A stretch of DNA of 64,000 nt from Geminicoccaceae bacterium. Its GTDB lineage: Bacteria > Pseudomonadota > Alphaproteobacteria > Geminicoccales > Geminicoccaceae. Both the position numbers and the translations under genes were made by a program. Within the stretch, counting starts at the first letter, position 1, and every line of letters begins with the position of its first letter. Positions 52,364-61,917 of the stretch are shown here, piece by piece. The notes under the pieces are model-generated. The model was given only the letters and a program-made list of their open reading frames with translations. It searched no databases and had not been told where the DNA came from. The stretch spans positions 77,001 to 141,000 of the forward strand of contig JACKIM010000003.1 in the NCBI GenBank assembly GCA_020638465.1, given 5' to 3'.

Positions 52364-53149
52364 ATGACCGCGTTGGAAAGTACCTCGTCCCTCCTCGCCG
52401 GACGCAAGGGGCTTGTCGTCGGCATTGCCAACGACCGGTCGATCGCCTGGGGATGCGCCCGGGCCTTCCGCAGGTTTGGCGCCGAGGTGGCGGTCACCTA
52501 CCTCAACGACAAGGCCCGGCCGCACGTCGAACCCCTCGCACGGTCCATCGATGCCGGCATCTTCATGCCGCTCGACGTGTCGGTCGAAGGGCAGATGGAG
52601 GCCGTGTTCAGGACGATCGGGGACGAGTGGGGCCGCCTCGACTTCCTCGTTCACTCGATCGCGTTCGCGCCGCGCCAGGCGCTCCACGGTCGCGTGGTCG
52701 ATGTCGATCGGGCGGATTTCGCGAAAACGATGGAGATTTCCTGCTGGTCGTTCATCCGCATGGCGCATCTGGCCGAACCGCTGATGAAGGACGGCGGGGC
52801 AATGTTCGCCATGAGCTTCTTCGGTGCTCAAAGCGTGATCGATCACTACGGCATCATGGGTCCGGCCAAGGCGGCTCTGGAAGCCTCCGTCCGTTACCTG
52901 GCCGCCGAACTGGGTCCCGAGGGCATTCGCGTCCATGCGGTTTCGCCGGGGCCCCTGGCGACGCGGGCGGCATCGGGAATAGCCGAGTTCGACGAGCTGA
53001 TGGCCAGGGCGCAGGCCAAATCGCCGGCCCGCTCGCTGGTCGATATCGACGACGTCGGCATCGCGACGGCCTTTCTCGCGCATGACGCGGCCCGGCACAT
53101 CACCGGCCAGACGATCTTCATCGATGGCGGCTATCACATCATGGGATAG
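52364..53149 (+). CDS. fabI: Enoyl-ACP reductase (FabI-type SDR)
   Basis: 261 residues from ATG 52364. GLVVGIANDRSIAWG is the FabI cofactor loop. Y and K of the active site lie in HYGIMGPAKAALE, and the tail is DAARHITGQTIFIDGGYHIMG. It is divergent from housekeeping FabI, and in this gene neighbourhood it may act on enoyl-CoA or support DUF3141 metabolism. It follows ackA by 25 bp. Confidence 0.85.
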   Translation: MTALESTSSLLAGRKGLVVGIANDRSIAWGCARAFRRFGAEVAVTYLNDKARPHVEPLARSIDAGIFMPLDVSVEGQMEAVFRTIGDEWGRLDFLVHSIAFAPRQALHGRVVDVDRADFAKTMEISCWSFIRMAHLAEPLMKDGGAMFAMSFFGAQSVIDHYGIMGPAKAALEASVRYLAAELGPEGIRVHAVSPGPLATRAASGIAEFDELMARAQAKSPARSLVDIDDVGIATAFLAHDAARHITGQTIFIDGGYHIMG

Positions 53150-53239
53150 CCGCATGTCAACGAGACGCGGGGATAAGGACCCATCGGATATACCTTCCCA
53201 GCACCGCGACATTCCTGACGAATACATGGAAGGGACAGG

Positions 53240-55819
53240 ATGAAAAAGGCCACCTCGTCAATGACAGCGGTCCCGGACATTCCCGAAGATCTGGAAAAGG
53301 CGGATCTGCAGACCGTCTACACGAGGCTGAAGACTTCGACGGATGGCCTTTCCACTGCCGAAGCCGGATCCCGACTGGAAACATATGGCCGCAATGAGCT
53401 GATCCAGAAAGATGCCAGCGATCTGGAGAAATTCCTCCGGTTCTTCTGGGGACCCATCGCCTGGATGATCGAGGCCGCGGCGGTCCTGTCGCTGCTCATG
53501 GGGCATTGGGCGGACCTCGCCATCATCCTGGTCCTTCTTCTCTACAATGCCGTGTCGGGCTTCTGGCAGGAGCGCAAGGCCTCGGATGCGCTGGCAGCGC
53601 TGAAGGCCGGAATGGCTCCAAGAGCAACCGCCTTGCGCGACGGGAATTTCTCGACCATCGACGCCGGTGAGATCGTGCCCGGCGACATCATCCGCATCAA
53701 GCTCGGCGAAGTGGTGCCCGCCGACGTGCGTTTCGTCGATGGTGACTATATCAGCATCGATCAGGCTGCCCTCACGGGCGAATCCCTGCCTGTCGACAAG
53801 AAGATCGGCGATGCGGGCTATTCGGGGAGTATCGCCAAGCAGGGAGAAATGACCGCTGTCGTGATCGCGACCGGCAACGCGACCTTCTTCGGTCGCACGG
53901 CCAGCCTGGTGGCCTCCGCCGGTGGCGGGGCATCGCATTCGCAGCAGGCCACCACGCAGATCGGCGATTTTCTCATCCTGGTTTCCATCGCCCTCTGCAC
54001 GATCCTCGTCGGTTTCCAGCTCTACCACGATTTCGTGCTGCAAAGCCGATGGGCATGGTCAGACCTCGCCGACATCGCCCGCGAAGTTCTCGTCCTGCTG
54101 ATTGCCTCCATCCCCGTGGCGATGCCCACGGTGATCACCGTCACCAACTCGCTCGGTGCCCAGGCGCTGGCGCGAAAGAAGGCCATCGTCTCGCGGCTCG
54201 AAGCCATCGAGGAACTGGCCGGCGTGGACATCCTCTGTTCGGACAAGACCGGCACTCTGACCAAGAACAGCCTGACGCTCGGCGATCCGATCCTGTTCGA
54301 TGCCGGTTCGGCCGACGAGCTGGTTCTCGGTGCCGCACTGGCCTCGGAAAAGGGCAGCGAGGATGCGATCGACAAGGCGATCAGTGCCGGACTAACGGAT
54401 TCCCGTGTCCGCGATACCTATCAAGTGATGAAATTCACACCTTTCGATCCGGTCGGGAAACGGACCGAAGCGGCCGTCACCGATGCGCAGGGCAGGGCCA
54501 TGCGTTTCAGCAAGGGTGCGCCGCAGGTCATCGTCGACCTGTGCAGACTCGATGCCGAAACGGCGGAAAGGGCCGCCGGGGCCGTGGCGGATCTGGCCGC
54601 CACCGGATTGCGGGCGCTCGGCGTCGCTCGCTCGGCCGACGACGGCCGGAGCTGGGACTTCCTCGGCATCCTGTCGATGCTGGACCCGCCCCGCGACGAT
54701 TCGCGGGAGACCATCGAGCACGCCAAGCAGCACGGGCTCCAGGTCAAGATGGTCACCGGCGACGATGTCGCCATCGGCAGCCAGATTTCCGGGCAGCTCG
54801 GCATGGGGACACATCTCGTCGCGGCCGCGGACATGTTCACCAGGGACATGGACATGAGCCACCTGCCCGAGCCGATCACCCTGAACGTGGAACGGGCCGA
54901 CGGGTTCGGCCGGGTGTTCCCCGAGCACAAGTATGGCATCGTGCATGCGCTGCAGGATCGCGGGCACGTGGTCGCCATGACCGGCGACGGTGTCAACGAT
55001 GCACCGGCGCTCAAGCAGGCCGATTGCGGCATCGCCGTGGGCGGGGCCACCGATGCCGCCCGTGCCGCGGCGGCCCTCATTCTCACCGCCCCCGGCCTCT
55101 CGACAGTCATCGACGCCATCGACGAGTCGCGACGGATCTTCGAACGGATCATCAACTACGTCCTGTTCCGCGTGGCGATGACGCTCGACATCATGTTCGT
55201 GGTGGTCCTGGCGACCCTTACCTTCGGCTTTTCGCCGCTCACCGCCGTCATGATCATCCTGATCGCCCTTCTCGACGACATCCCGATCATGACCATCGCC
55301 TACGACAACACCCTGCTGTCGAAGGAACCGGTCCGCTGGCGGATGCGCCGGCTGCTGCTGGTCTCGGGATTCATGGGCCTGATGGCCGTGGCCCAGACCT
55401 TCGGCCTGCTGCTCGTCGGCATGAAGTGGTTGCACGACCCGCAGTGGCAGGCGTGGATCCCGCTGGCCCGGGAGCAGGTCCAGACGGCCATCTTTTTGCA
55501 GATCGTCGCCGGCGGGCACCTCTTGCTGTTCGTCATGCGTTCGCGGGCGTCGATGTTCGCGCGGCCGTGGCCGGCCATGCCGCTGGTCGTGGCCATCATC
55601 GGCACCCAGATCGTCGCGGTTCTCATCTGCGGGTTCGGGTGGTTCGTGCCGGCCCTGCCCTGGACCGTCATCGGTCTGGTGTGGCTCTACATGCTGGTCT
55701 GGATGGTCTTCCTCGATGGTATCAAGCTGATCCTCTACAGCCGGCTGAAGGAGGACCACGGCAGACCCAACTGGTATCGGAGGTTCCTGCGCGAGCGGCA
55801 TGCGCCACATACCGGATAG
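53240..55819 (+). CDS. P-type H+-translocating ATPase (type IIIA)
   Basis: 859 residues. The N-terminal cation_ATPase_N segment leads to FFWGPIAWMIEAAAVLS. ALTGESLPV is the actuator motif and CSDKTGTLTKN the phosphorylation loop. MVTGDDVAIGSQI and MTGDGVNDAPALKQADCGIA form the hinge. About ten membrane helices are seen. The sequence is of the plasma-membrane proton-pump class found in plants, archaea and some bacteria. It starts 90 bp after the fabI-like gene and ends 5 bp from the convergent MATE gene. A role in acid or energy stress under fermentation is plausible. Confidence 0.9.
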   Translation: MKKATSSMTAVPDIPEDLEKADLQTVYTRLKTSTDGLSTAEAGSRLETYGRNELIQKDASDLEKFLRFFWGPIAWMIEAAAVLSLLMGHWADLAIILVLLLYNAVSGFWQERKASDALAALKAGMAPRATALRDGNFSTIDAGEIVPGDIIRIKLGEVVPADVRFVDGDYISIDQAALTGESLPVDKKIGDAGYSGSIAKQGEMTAVVIATGNATFFGRTASLVASAGGGASHSQQATTQIGDFLILVSIALCTILVGFQLYHDFVLQSRWAWSDLADIAREVLVLLIASIPVAMPTVITVTNSLGAQALARKKAIVSRLEAIEELAGVDILCSDKTGTLTKNSLTLGDPILFDAGSADELVLGAALASEKGSEDAIDKAISAGLTDSRVRDTYQVMKFTPFDPVGKRTEAAVTDAQGRAMRFSKGAPQVIVDLCRLDAETAERAAGAVADLAATGLRALGVARSADDGRSWDFLGILSMLDPPRDDSRETIEHAKQHGLQVKMVTGDDVAIGSQISGQLGMGTHLVAAADMFTRDMDMSHLPEPITLNVERADGFGRVFPEHKYGIVHALQDRGHVVAMTGDGVNDAPALKQADCGIAVGGATDAARAAAALILTAPGLSTVIDAIDESRRIFERIINYVLFRVAMTLDIMFVVVLATLTFGFSPLTAVMIILIALLDDIPIMTIAYDNTLLSKEPVRWRMRRLLLVSGFMGLMAVAQTFGLLLVGMKWLHDPQWQAWIPLAREQVQTAIFLQIVAGGHLLLFVMRSRASMFARPWPAMPLVVAIIGTQIVAVLICGFGWFVPALPWTVIGLVWLYMLVWMVFLDGIKLILYSRLKEDHGRPNWYRRFLRERHAPHTG

Positions 55820-55824
55820 GACCA

Positions 55825-57201
55825 TCATGATACCACGCGAAGCCGGCGATGGAGCCGGCGCGCGAGCAGGATGGCGCAGACGGCCAGGCCAAGGGCAAGA
55901 CCGAACCAGATGCCGCGCCCCTGCAGCGAGGTGTGCAGGCCGAGGAACCACGCGCAGGGCATGGCAACGCCCCAGTAGCCGAATGCCGCGATCCACATGG
56001 GAACGCGGGTGTCCTGCAACCCCCGCAGGACATGGGCGGCCGTGACCTGCATGCCATCGACGATCTGGAAGGCGGCGGCCACCGCGAGATAGCTGCCGGC
56101 AAGCGCCATGACCGTCGAGGACGCATCGCTGCCGTCGAGGAACGGGCGTACCAGAAGTCCGGGCACCAGCCAGAAGGCCAGTCCGGTGCAGCCCATGAAA
56201 CCCGTCGACAGGAGCATGGCGGCCCAGCCGACCCGCGCGAGGCGATGCCGTTCGCCGCGGCCGTCGACGATCCCCACCCTCGCGGTGGCCGCCTGACCGA
56301 CACCGAGCGGCACCATGAAGGTGATGGATGCGAGCTGGATGGCGATCTGGTGTGCCGCGAGCTCAAGAGTGCCGATGAGCCCCATCAGCTGTGCCGTGCC
56401 GGCGAATACGGCAACCTCCAGCACGATCATCATGCCGATGGGCAGTCCCAGGCGGTGAAGTTCGAGGAAAGTCGACCAGTCGGGCCGCCAGAAGCGCGAG
56501 AACAGCGCGTGTCGGCGGAAAGGCCGGCGGCGGCTGCAATGAACCGAGATGCCGATGGCCATGGCGGCGTTGGAAAGCGTGGAACCGATGGCGGCGCCGA
56601 GCACGCCGAGTGCGGGGATCGGGCCGGCGCCGAAGATGAGGATGCCGTTCAGGACGGCATTCAGCGGAATGGCCAGCAGGGTGAGGAGGAGAACGGCCCG
56701 TGTCCGCTCAAGGGCGGTGAGATAGGAGCGGAGGACGTTGAACAGGAGGATGAAGAACAGCCCCGGAAGGACGCCGCGGGTGTAGAGCTGGGCGTGCGCC
56801 GCGAGATCCGCATCCTGTCCGATCGCCGAGAAGATGGTGCCGGAAAACCAGAAGACCGGCGCGCACAGCATCGTCTGGAACAGGGCCATCCAGACACCCT
56901 GGCGGACCACGCGACGGATCTGCCGGGTCTGATGGCGCGCCCGGGCCGCTGTCACCAGCGGCGTGACCGCCAGCCCGATCCCGACGCACAGGAGCATGAG
57001 CGGCTGAAAGATGCTGAGCGCGAGCGCCACCGCCGCCAGCGCCTTCGGCCCGGCGTGACCGAGCATGAGCATGTCGGTGGTGGCGATGGCGATACCGCCG
57101 AGATTGGCGAACACCAGCGGCAGGGCCAACTGCGCGAGCTGGCCGCACTCCCGCATCATGGCGCCGAAGTCGGACCTCGCCGGGCGCATCGACGCCTGCA
57201 T
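55825..57201 (-). CDS. MATE-family multidrug efflux transporter
   Basis: About 458 residues with twelve hydrophobic segments in two MatE halves. It starts with LAQLALPLVFANLGGIAIATTDMLMLGHAG and has the second-half repeat LHRLGLPIGMMIVLEVAVF. The start is probably ATG 57201; ATG 57231 is in frame but has no ribosome-binding site. NorM-like proteins export cationic drugs in exchange for H+ or Na+. Confidence 0.9.
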   Translation of the reverse strand: MQASMRPARSDFGAMMRECGQLAQLALPLVFANLGGIAIATTDMLMLGHAGPKALAAVALALSIFQPLMLLCVGIGLAVTPLVTAARARHQTRQIRRVVRQGVWMALFQTMLCAPVFWFSGTIFSAIGQDADLAAHAQLYTRGVLPGLFFILLFNVLRSYLTALERTRAVLLLTLLAIPLNAVLNGILIFGAGPIPALGVLGAAIGSTLSNAAMAIGISVHCSRRRPFRRHALFSRFWRPDWSTFLELHRLGLPIGMMIVLEVAVFAGTAQLMGLIGTLELAAHQIAIQLASITFMVPLGVGQAATARVGIVDGRGERHRLARVGWAAMLLSTGFMGCTGLAFWLVPGLLVRPFLDGSDASSTVMALAGSYLAVAAAFQIVDGMQVTAAHVLRGLQDTRVPMWIAAFGYWGVAMPCAWFLGLHTSLQGRGIWFGLALGLAVCAILLARRLHRRLRVVS

Positions 57202-57359
57202 TGTCGTCTCTCTGAGGCACGGGTTTGACATTCAAGCGGCAGGCCGCCGCCTTGGCTCAAGCAGCCGCTCATACACCGCACCGGGAATCCTGGCCAGTGC
57301 GGAATGCCGGCCGCCGGGCCCGCCCCTACGCCACCTCGCAAGCCGGACGCTGATCCACG

Positions 57360-57373
57360 GGCTCTGTTGCAAA
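57360..57373 (+). repeat. IS6-family terminal inverted repeat
   Basis: GGCTCTGTTGCAAA matches the left terminal repeat of IS6-family elements (IS26/IS6100 type) closely. No matching right end is found downstream, so the element is truncated. Confidence 0.75.
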
Positions 57374-57425
57374 AACCGGGTAGATCGCGGAGATTCGGCT
57401 CGGACATGGAACAAGGGCTGAACAG

Positions 57426-57690
57426 TTGAGCGTTTTCAAAGGTCGTCATTATCCGGGCGAGGTCGTGTCGTGGACGGTTCGCTGGTACTGCCCGGTACGG
57501 GATCAGCTACCGCGATCTCGCGGAGATGATGACCGAGCGTGGCATGCCTGTTGATCATTCTACGGTCTATCGCTGGGTCCAGCGTTATGCGCCGGAGATG
57601 GAAAAGCGCTTGCGCTGGCAATGGCGAACTCCCCAGTCGACAAGCTGGCGGATCGACGAAACCTACATCAAGGTTGGCGGCAAATGGGAA
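57426..57690 (+). pseudogene. IS6-family transposase remnant, frameshifted and truncated
   Basis: From a TTG at 57426 the frame reads LSVFKGRHYPGEVVSWTVRW and then YC. An extra C in TGCCCGGTACGG (about 57500) shifts the frame, and the next frame continues ISYRDLAEMMTERGMPVDHS, STVYRWVQRYAPEMEKRL and WRIDETYIKVGGKW, which is the IS6 helix-turn-helix and first catalytic aspartate. The homology ends at about 57690, where the lipoprotein gene begins. Two thirds of the transposase is missing. Confidence 0.85.
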
Positions 57691-57697
57691 TGTCATC

Positions 57698-59191
57698 ATG
57701 AGCGCAAAGATGATCAAAAGCAGGATGCTGACCATTCTTGCAGCAATGGCTCTCACGTCTTCATGTGGATTTGCAGCACTGCATCAAGCGGCTCAGGGGA
57801 CAGGCGTCACCCATCCCGTCAAGGCGCGCGAAGTTCTGCATCCCGACCTTCTCGCCCTGCTCACGGATGAGGAAATCCAGACTGTCGAAGCCGTGATGAA
57901 CCGGCAGACTGGGAAAAGACGCATTAATATTTCAAGCATGTTTGCACGTAATATTTTACCGGAAACGCAATCAAAGCCTTCATATCCTATCAACGTTGAA
58001 AACATACAGGACTGTGAGAAATGCCCGAAGTTGGCAGTCATTCTGGCAGGATCCTTCGATCGCAAGCCAATCCTTTTACCTGGCGTGACCTACACTTGGG
58101 CATATTTCCTTTCTTGTTCCGACTCTAGCTTCAATGACGATATTGCCAAAAAAACATTCGAATTTTGTTCGGATGAATATTTGAAATCAAGGAATATATT
58201 TCGTGACAAATCGGGCAATTATCCTGGCTTAGAGTGCATTGAATACATCAATCATTCATATGGCGTTCGAGAATGTTCAAGAAGAAGATCTGAAAAATTT
58301 CCTCCGAACCATTTCATTCCAATGAATTCAGAGATGATAAAAATCAATAAATTCGCGATTGGAATATCTGAAGTTAACATTGATCAATTTCGTCAATTTG
58401 TTAAAGAAACAAATTGGTATAGCAATTGGAAGTGCAATGTCAGCTTTTATAAAAATCATGAAAAAATTGGATCCAGAATGATTAGTTGGGATCAATATTC
58501 ATCGAGTTCGATTTCAATCCGCGGATCAGAAGATTTTGAGCAACTTATTTTGGAAAATGCACCTCGTGATGATGAGCCAGTTCGATGCGTGGGGTATGAT
58601 GATGCAGCTGCTTATGCTCGATGGTTGAGCGAGAAAACTGGTCAGACCTACCGTCTGCCATCACAGCTTGAATGGCAGTATGCGGCTCGTGCGGGAGCTG
58701 AAACACCCTTTTGGTGGGGATGGCGAATGGTCGAGGGTAGAGACGATTTTGCCTACGACGAACGTCTTCCAGCCATTCAGGGCTGGCCCAGCCCATATGG
58801 CTTGTATGGCATGTACGGAAGAACCACGGAGTGGACGGCCGATTGCGTTCTGAACGTTGATCCGAAAACGCTGAGAACGCTGCAGCCTTATCTCTCTGGC
58901 GACACTCCTGGTTTCAAAACCCACTCGGTCATCAATAAGCCTGATCACTTGTGGGTTTCTTTGCTTAGAAGCGACTTTCCCCCATCAATTGCCGATCAGT
59001 GGCCCGGCGGTTACTGGCGCAAAGACGGAAAAGCTCGGACCGAACCCGCTGATTGCTTATACCGATCTACCAGTGGAAAGACGTATTTTAGCACTGCAGG
59101 TTGGCAAAGCTGGCATGCAGCGCCGATTTTCAGAGATCCAGACGATCCCAAACCAACAAACGGTTTTCGCGTCGCGCGTGATCTGAACTAA
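57698..59191 (+). CDS. Lipoprotein with a sulfatase-modifying-factor (FGE/SUMF1) domain
   Basis: 497 residues from ATG 57698. MSAKMIKSRMLTILAAMALTSSCG is a lipoprotein signal with the lipobox cysteine. The FGE-sulfatase domain fills the C-terminal half: MIKINKFAIGISEVNIDQFRQF, VRCVGYDDAAAYARWLSEKTGQTYRLPSQLEWQYA, YGLYGMYGRTTEWTAD and a final NGFRVARDLN. Bases 57900-58560 are clearly AT-richer than the neighbours, a sign of transfer. The frame runs unbroken back into the IS6 remnant, so its original promoter may be lost. Confidence 0.8.
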   Translation: MSAKMIKSRMLTILAAMALTSSCGFAALHQAAQGTGVTHPVKAREVLHPDLLALLTDEEIQTVEAVMNRQTGKRRINISSMFARNILPETQSKPSYPINVENIQDCEKCPKLAVILAGSFDRKPILLPGVTYTWAYFLSCSDSSFNDDIAKKTFEFCSDEYLKSRNIFRDKSGNYPGLECIEYINHSYGVRECSRRRSEKFPPNHFIPMNSEMIKINKFAIGISEVNIDQFRQFVKETNWYSNWKCNVSFYKNHEKIGSRMISWDQYSSSSISIRGSEDFEQLILENAPRDDEPVRCVGYDDAAAYARWLSEKTGQTYRLPSQLEWQYAARAGAETPFWWGWRMVEGRDDFAYDERLPAIQGWPSPYGLYGMYGRTTEWTADCVLNVDPKTLRTLQPYLSGDTPGFKTHSVINKPDHLWVSLLRSDFPPSIADQWPGGYWRKDGKARTEPADCLYRSTSGKTYFSTAGWQSWHAAPIFRDPDDPKPTNGFRVARDLN

Positions 59192-59193
59192 CA

Positions 59194-60235
59194 TTACAGT
59201 TGCAATTTTGAATTGACATGGCACTGCCTTGCTATGGCTTGATGGGCGCGTCGCCAGACTGACCATGCGATGATCTCGGCGGGTTGGATTTGGCGTTGCG
59301 CCATTTTGTTCGCGATGCGGCGAATTTCCTGTATCGACCAGCGGATCAGCGCTGGAGTTGTATCTGTTTGATCCTTCGCAGCGTTTTTGGGGGTGGCGTG
59401 ACGTTTGCATGATGGCGGATCACGGCGGCCATCGCAAAGGCCAGCATGACCAGCGAAACATGACGGTGCCAACCATGCCAGGAACGCGTTTCGTTGTGGT
59501 CGAGCCCCAGTTCATTCTTGGCGGTTTCGAAGCTGTCCTCAATCGCCCATCGGTGACCCTCGATCCGGGCGAGGGTTTCCATGGAGGTTCCCTGTGGGCA
59601 CCAGGTTGTGAAGTATGAAGTATCGCCATCGGCAATGTTGCGGCGGATCAGAAGGCCGCGGGTCCATGTGCCGTGGAAGTCAGCGCCAAAATCGCCCGCA
59701 TCGAGATCCGCGAGGTCGAGATAGGCCCAGTCGTGCAGCCTTGCGCCTTTTGTACCTGCCCCCGACGAGAGGCGTTGCCACGCATCCTCGGGCAGGGCAG
59801 CGGCAATTTCCTTGGCTGTGCCGGATACCGGGGAAGACTTGCCCCGGGAAGTGAAGCCATGATTGGAACTGACGCCAAGGACATAGCCCTTTCCCGCGCG
59901 CCGCAGGGCCATTTCGATGTTTCCCACCCCGTAAATGCTGTCGGCCGCCACCCATGAGAACGGGACATCCGCCGCGAGCGCGCGTTGGATCATGGCGCGT
60001 GCAAGGGAGGGTTTGGTCGCGAATTCAATAGCCTCTGGCACATGGGCTTTGCTCCGCCACCCCGGATCATCCGCCCATGCCTTCGGCAGATACAGCGCCC
60101 GATCAACGAACGCATGCCCATGACAAGAGACATAGGACGCAAAGACGCCGATCTGGCAGTTGGTGATTTTTCCGGCGGAACCGGTATATTGCCGCGCCAC
60201 CCCACAGGACGCGTGACCCTGCTGCTGGAGAAGGC
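59194..60235 (-). pseudogene. IS701-family transposase remnant
   Basis: From the 5' end (about 60235) the minus strand reads GHASCGVARQYTGSAGKITN, CQIGVFASYVSCHGHAFVDR, ALYLPKAW and later IEGHRWAIEDSFETAKNELG, all typical of IS701 DDE transposases. About the first third of the protein is missing. Near 59384-59393 the run CCCCCAAAAA (minus strand) coincides with a frame change; the C-terminus continues as LIRWSIQEIRRIANKMAQRQ in another frame to 59194. The gene is dead. Confidence 0.85.
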
Positions 60236-60277
60236 TACGCCCCGTTCCTGCCGCATCTCGACAACTCACCCGCGGCA

Positions 60278-61180
60278 TTGATCGAAACCGGCTGGAACAT
60301 CGCATCGGCGATGGTCAATGCGGATCTGACCGATCTGGATGACTGCGTTACCAGACTGGGCCCCTGCGCCCGATCACTGAACGCGGCGCGCTCGGCGGTG
60401 GAAATGGCATTGCTCGACCTTGCAGCACGGGCGCGGGGGAAGTCTGTCGTTCAATTGCTGGGCGGCGAAGCCCGTACCATTGAGGTTCCAAGGATCATTC
60501 CGGTGAAATCTCCGGCGCGAATGGCCGAACTGGCTGGCGATTATGCCGGCCAAGGCTATCACGCGCAGAAACTGAAGGCGACGGGAGATATCGACGCCGA
60601 CGTGGAACGCGTTACTGCTGTGCGGGCTGCGGTCGGTGCTGCAATTGCGTTAACGGTCGATGCGAACCAGGGGTATGACATGGCGGGTGCCCTGGCCTTC
60701 GAACGGTGTCTGAGACCGCTGGACGTATGGTCGATCGAGCAGCCGGTTCCGGCCACCGACCGGGAAACGCTGGCAGCTCTGCGACGGGAGGCGCGGGTGC
60801 GCATCGAGGCGGATGAAGGATTGTTCACGCACGCCGATCTCGATGACGTGCTTGCTCGCGAGGCGGCAGACAGCATCAGCCTCAAACTGGCCCGGTCAGG
60901 CGGCCTGTTGCCATCTCGATCCATGGCGCTGGCAGCCACGTGCAAGGGCGTCCATGCACGGCTCGGGACAGCCTTTGGCGGTCCTCTGGTCACGCTCGCC
61001 TCGGCCACGCTCGCAGGTCTGGCCGAAGTCTCGGGCCCCGCGGAATGCGCCGAATTCACCCATTTCGACGACATGGAGCACGAAGCACCGCAGATCAACG
61101 ACGGCCTGTTGCAACCAGGCGAAGGAGCAGGATTCGGTCAGCACCGCATCGTCCCCTGGCCGTCACCCTGGTTCGATTGA
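60278..61180 (+). pseudogene. Muconate cycloisomerase-like enolase-family gene, 5' truncated
   Basis: 300 residues from a TTG at 60278; related sequence (GEGYAPFLPHLDNSPAAL) continues in frame upstream to about 60235, where IS701 sequence takes over. The barrel keeps the K-x-K motif (QKLKATGD), metal ligands D (VDANQGY), E (IEQPVP) and D (EADEGL), and lysine KLARSGG, as in muconate-lactonizing and dipeptide-epimerase-type enzymes. About 70 residues of the capping domain are lost, so it is probably inactive. Confidence 0.75.
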
Positions 61181-61189
61181 CGTCGGGGC

Positions 61190-61735
61190 TCAAAGGATCT
61201 CCGTTTCAAAGATCGTTGCCGGCGGTGGCGGGCGGTGGCGCTTACCCTCGCTCTTGAGCTCGCGCAGATAGGCAAGCGAGCCGACCGTCACCTTTTCCAT
61301 GAGCCGCATCAGCTCGCAACGGTCATCCTCGCTCAGCTGGGAAAGCATGTGACGGTTGCGCTCGCGCGATGCCTTGAGAACGTCGCGCACCAGACGCAGT
61401 CCCTTCGGCGACAGGCGAAGATGAACACTGCGCTTGTCGTCCGGATTGATTTCGCGGGCGATGAAACCTCGTTCCTCGAGCGCGGAAACCGTGCGGCTCA
61501 TCTGACTTTTCTGGACACCTGCACGCTTGGCCAATGTGTGGAGCGGCGCAACGCCGAGGAAATCCAGAACAGCCATCGCCCGCCAGTCATGGATGTTGAT
61601 GCCGAAAGAGGGCTTGATCTCAAGCAGGGCTATGCGCGTCGAGAGTCCTGCAAGGCGTTGCAGATTGTAGGAAAAAAGATAACGGATATCGTCGTCATCT
61701 TGCCCGATGCCATCAACTCTTTCCTTTATGCTCAT
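61190..61735 (-). CDS. MarR-family transcriptional regulator
   Basis: 181 residues from ATG 61735 with Shine-Dalgarno AAGGA at 6 bp. The winged helix is in LHTLAKRAGVQKSQMSRTVSALEERGFIARE with the wing NPDDKRSVHLRLSPKG. It is convergent with the truncated cycloisomerase gene. MarR proteins usually respond to aromatic or phenolic compounds. The upstream 70 bp is AT-rich with repeated TTGATATT/TATATT elements that may be its promoter and operator. Confidence 0.87.
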   Translation of the reverse strand: MSIKERVDGIGQDDDDIRYLFSYNLQRLAGLSTRIALLEIKPSFGINIHDWRAMAVLDFLGVAPLHTLAKRAGVQKSQMSRTVSALEERGFIAREINPDDKRSVHLRLSPKGLRLVRDVLKASRERNRHMLSQLSEDDRCELMRLMEKVTVGSLAYLRELKSEGKRHRPPPPATIFETEIL

Positions 61736-61917
61736 ATTTGTCCTTTTCTCTATCAAACGATATCGTTGATATTGTATATTATATTGTTGAAAAGACAAAG
61801 TGTTCAAGATACGTGCAAAAATTCGTCTAACCCAAGCTGTTACAGATAAATCCGTGGTAGGTTACGTTCCAACATGCAGAAACACCCACGGATCGACAGC
61901 ACCAAAAATCGTGGGGT

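Noticed and set aside
54392..55996. Minus-strand open frame of 534 codons over the H+-ATPase
   Set aside because: Antisense to a complete P-type ATPase with the DKTGT motif; the product is His/Asp/Arg-rich without known features.
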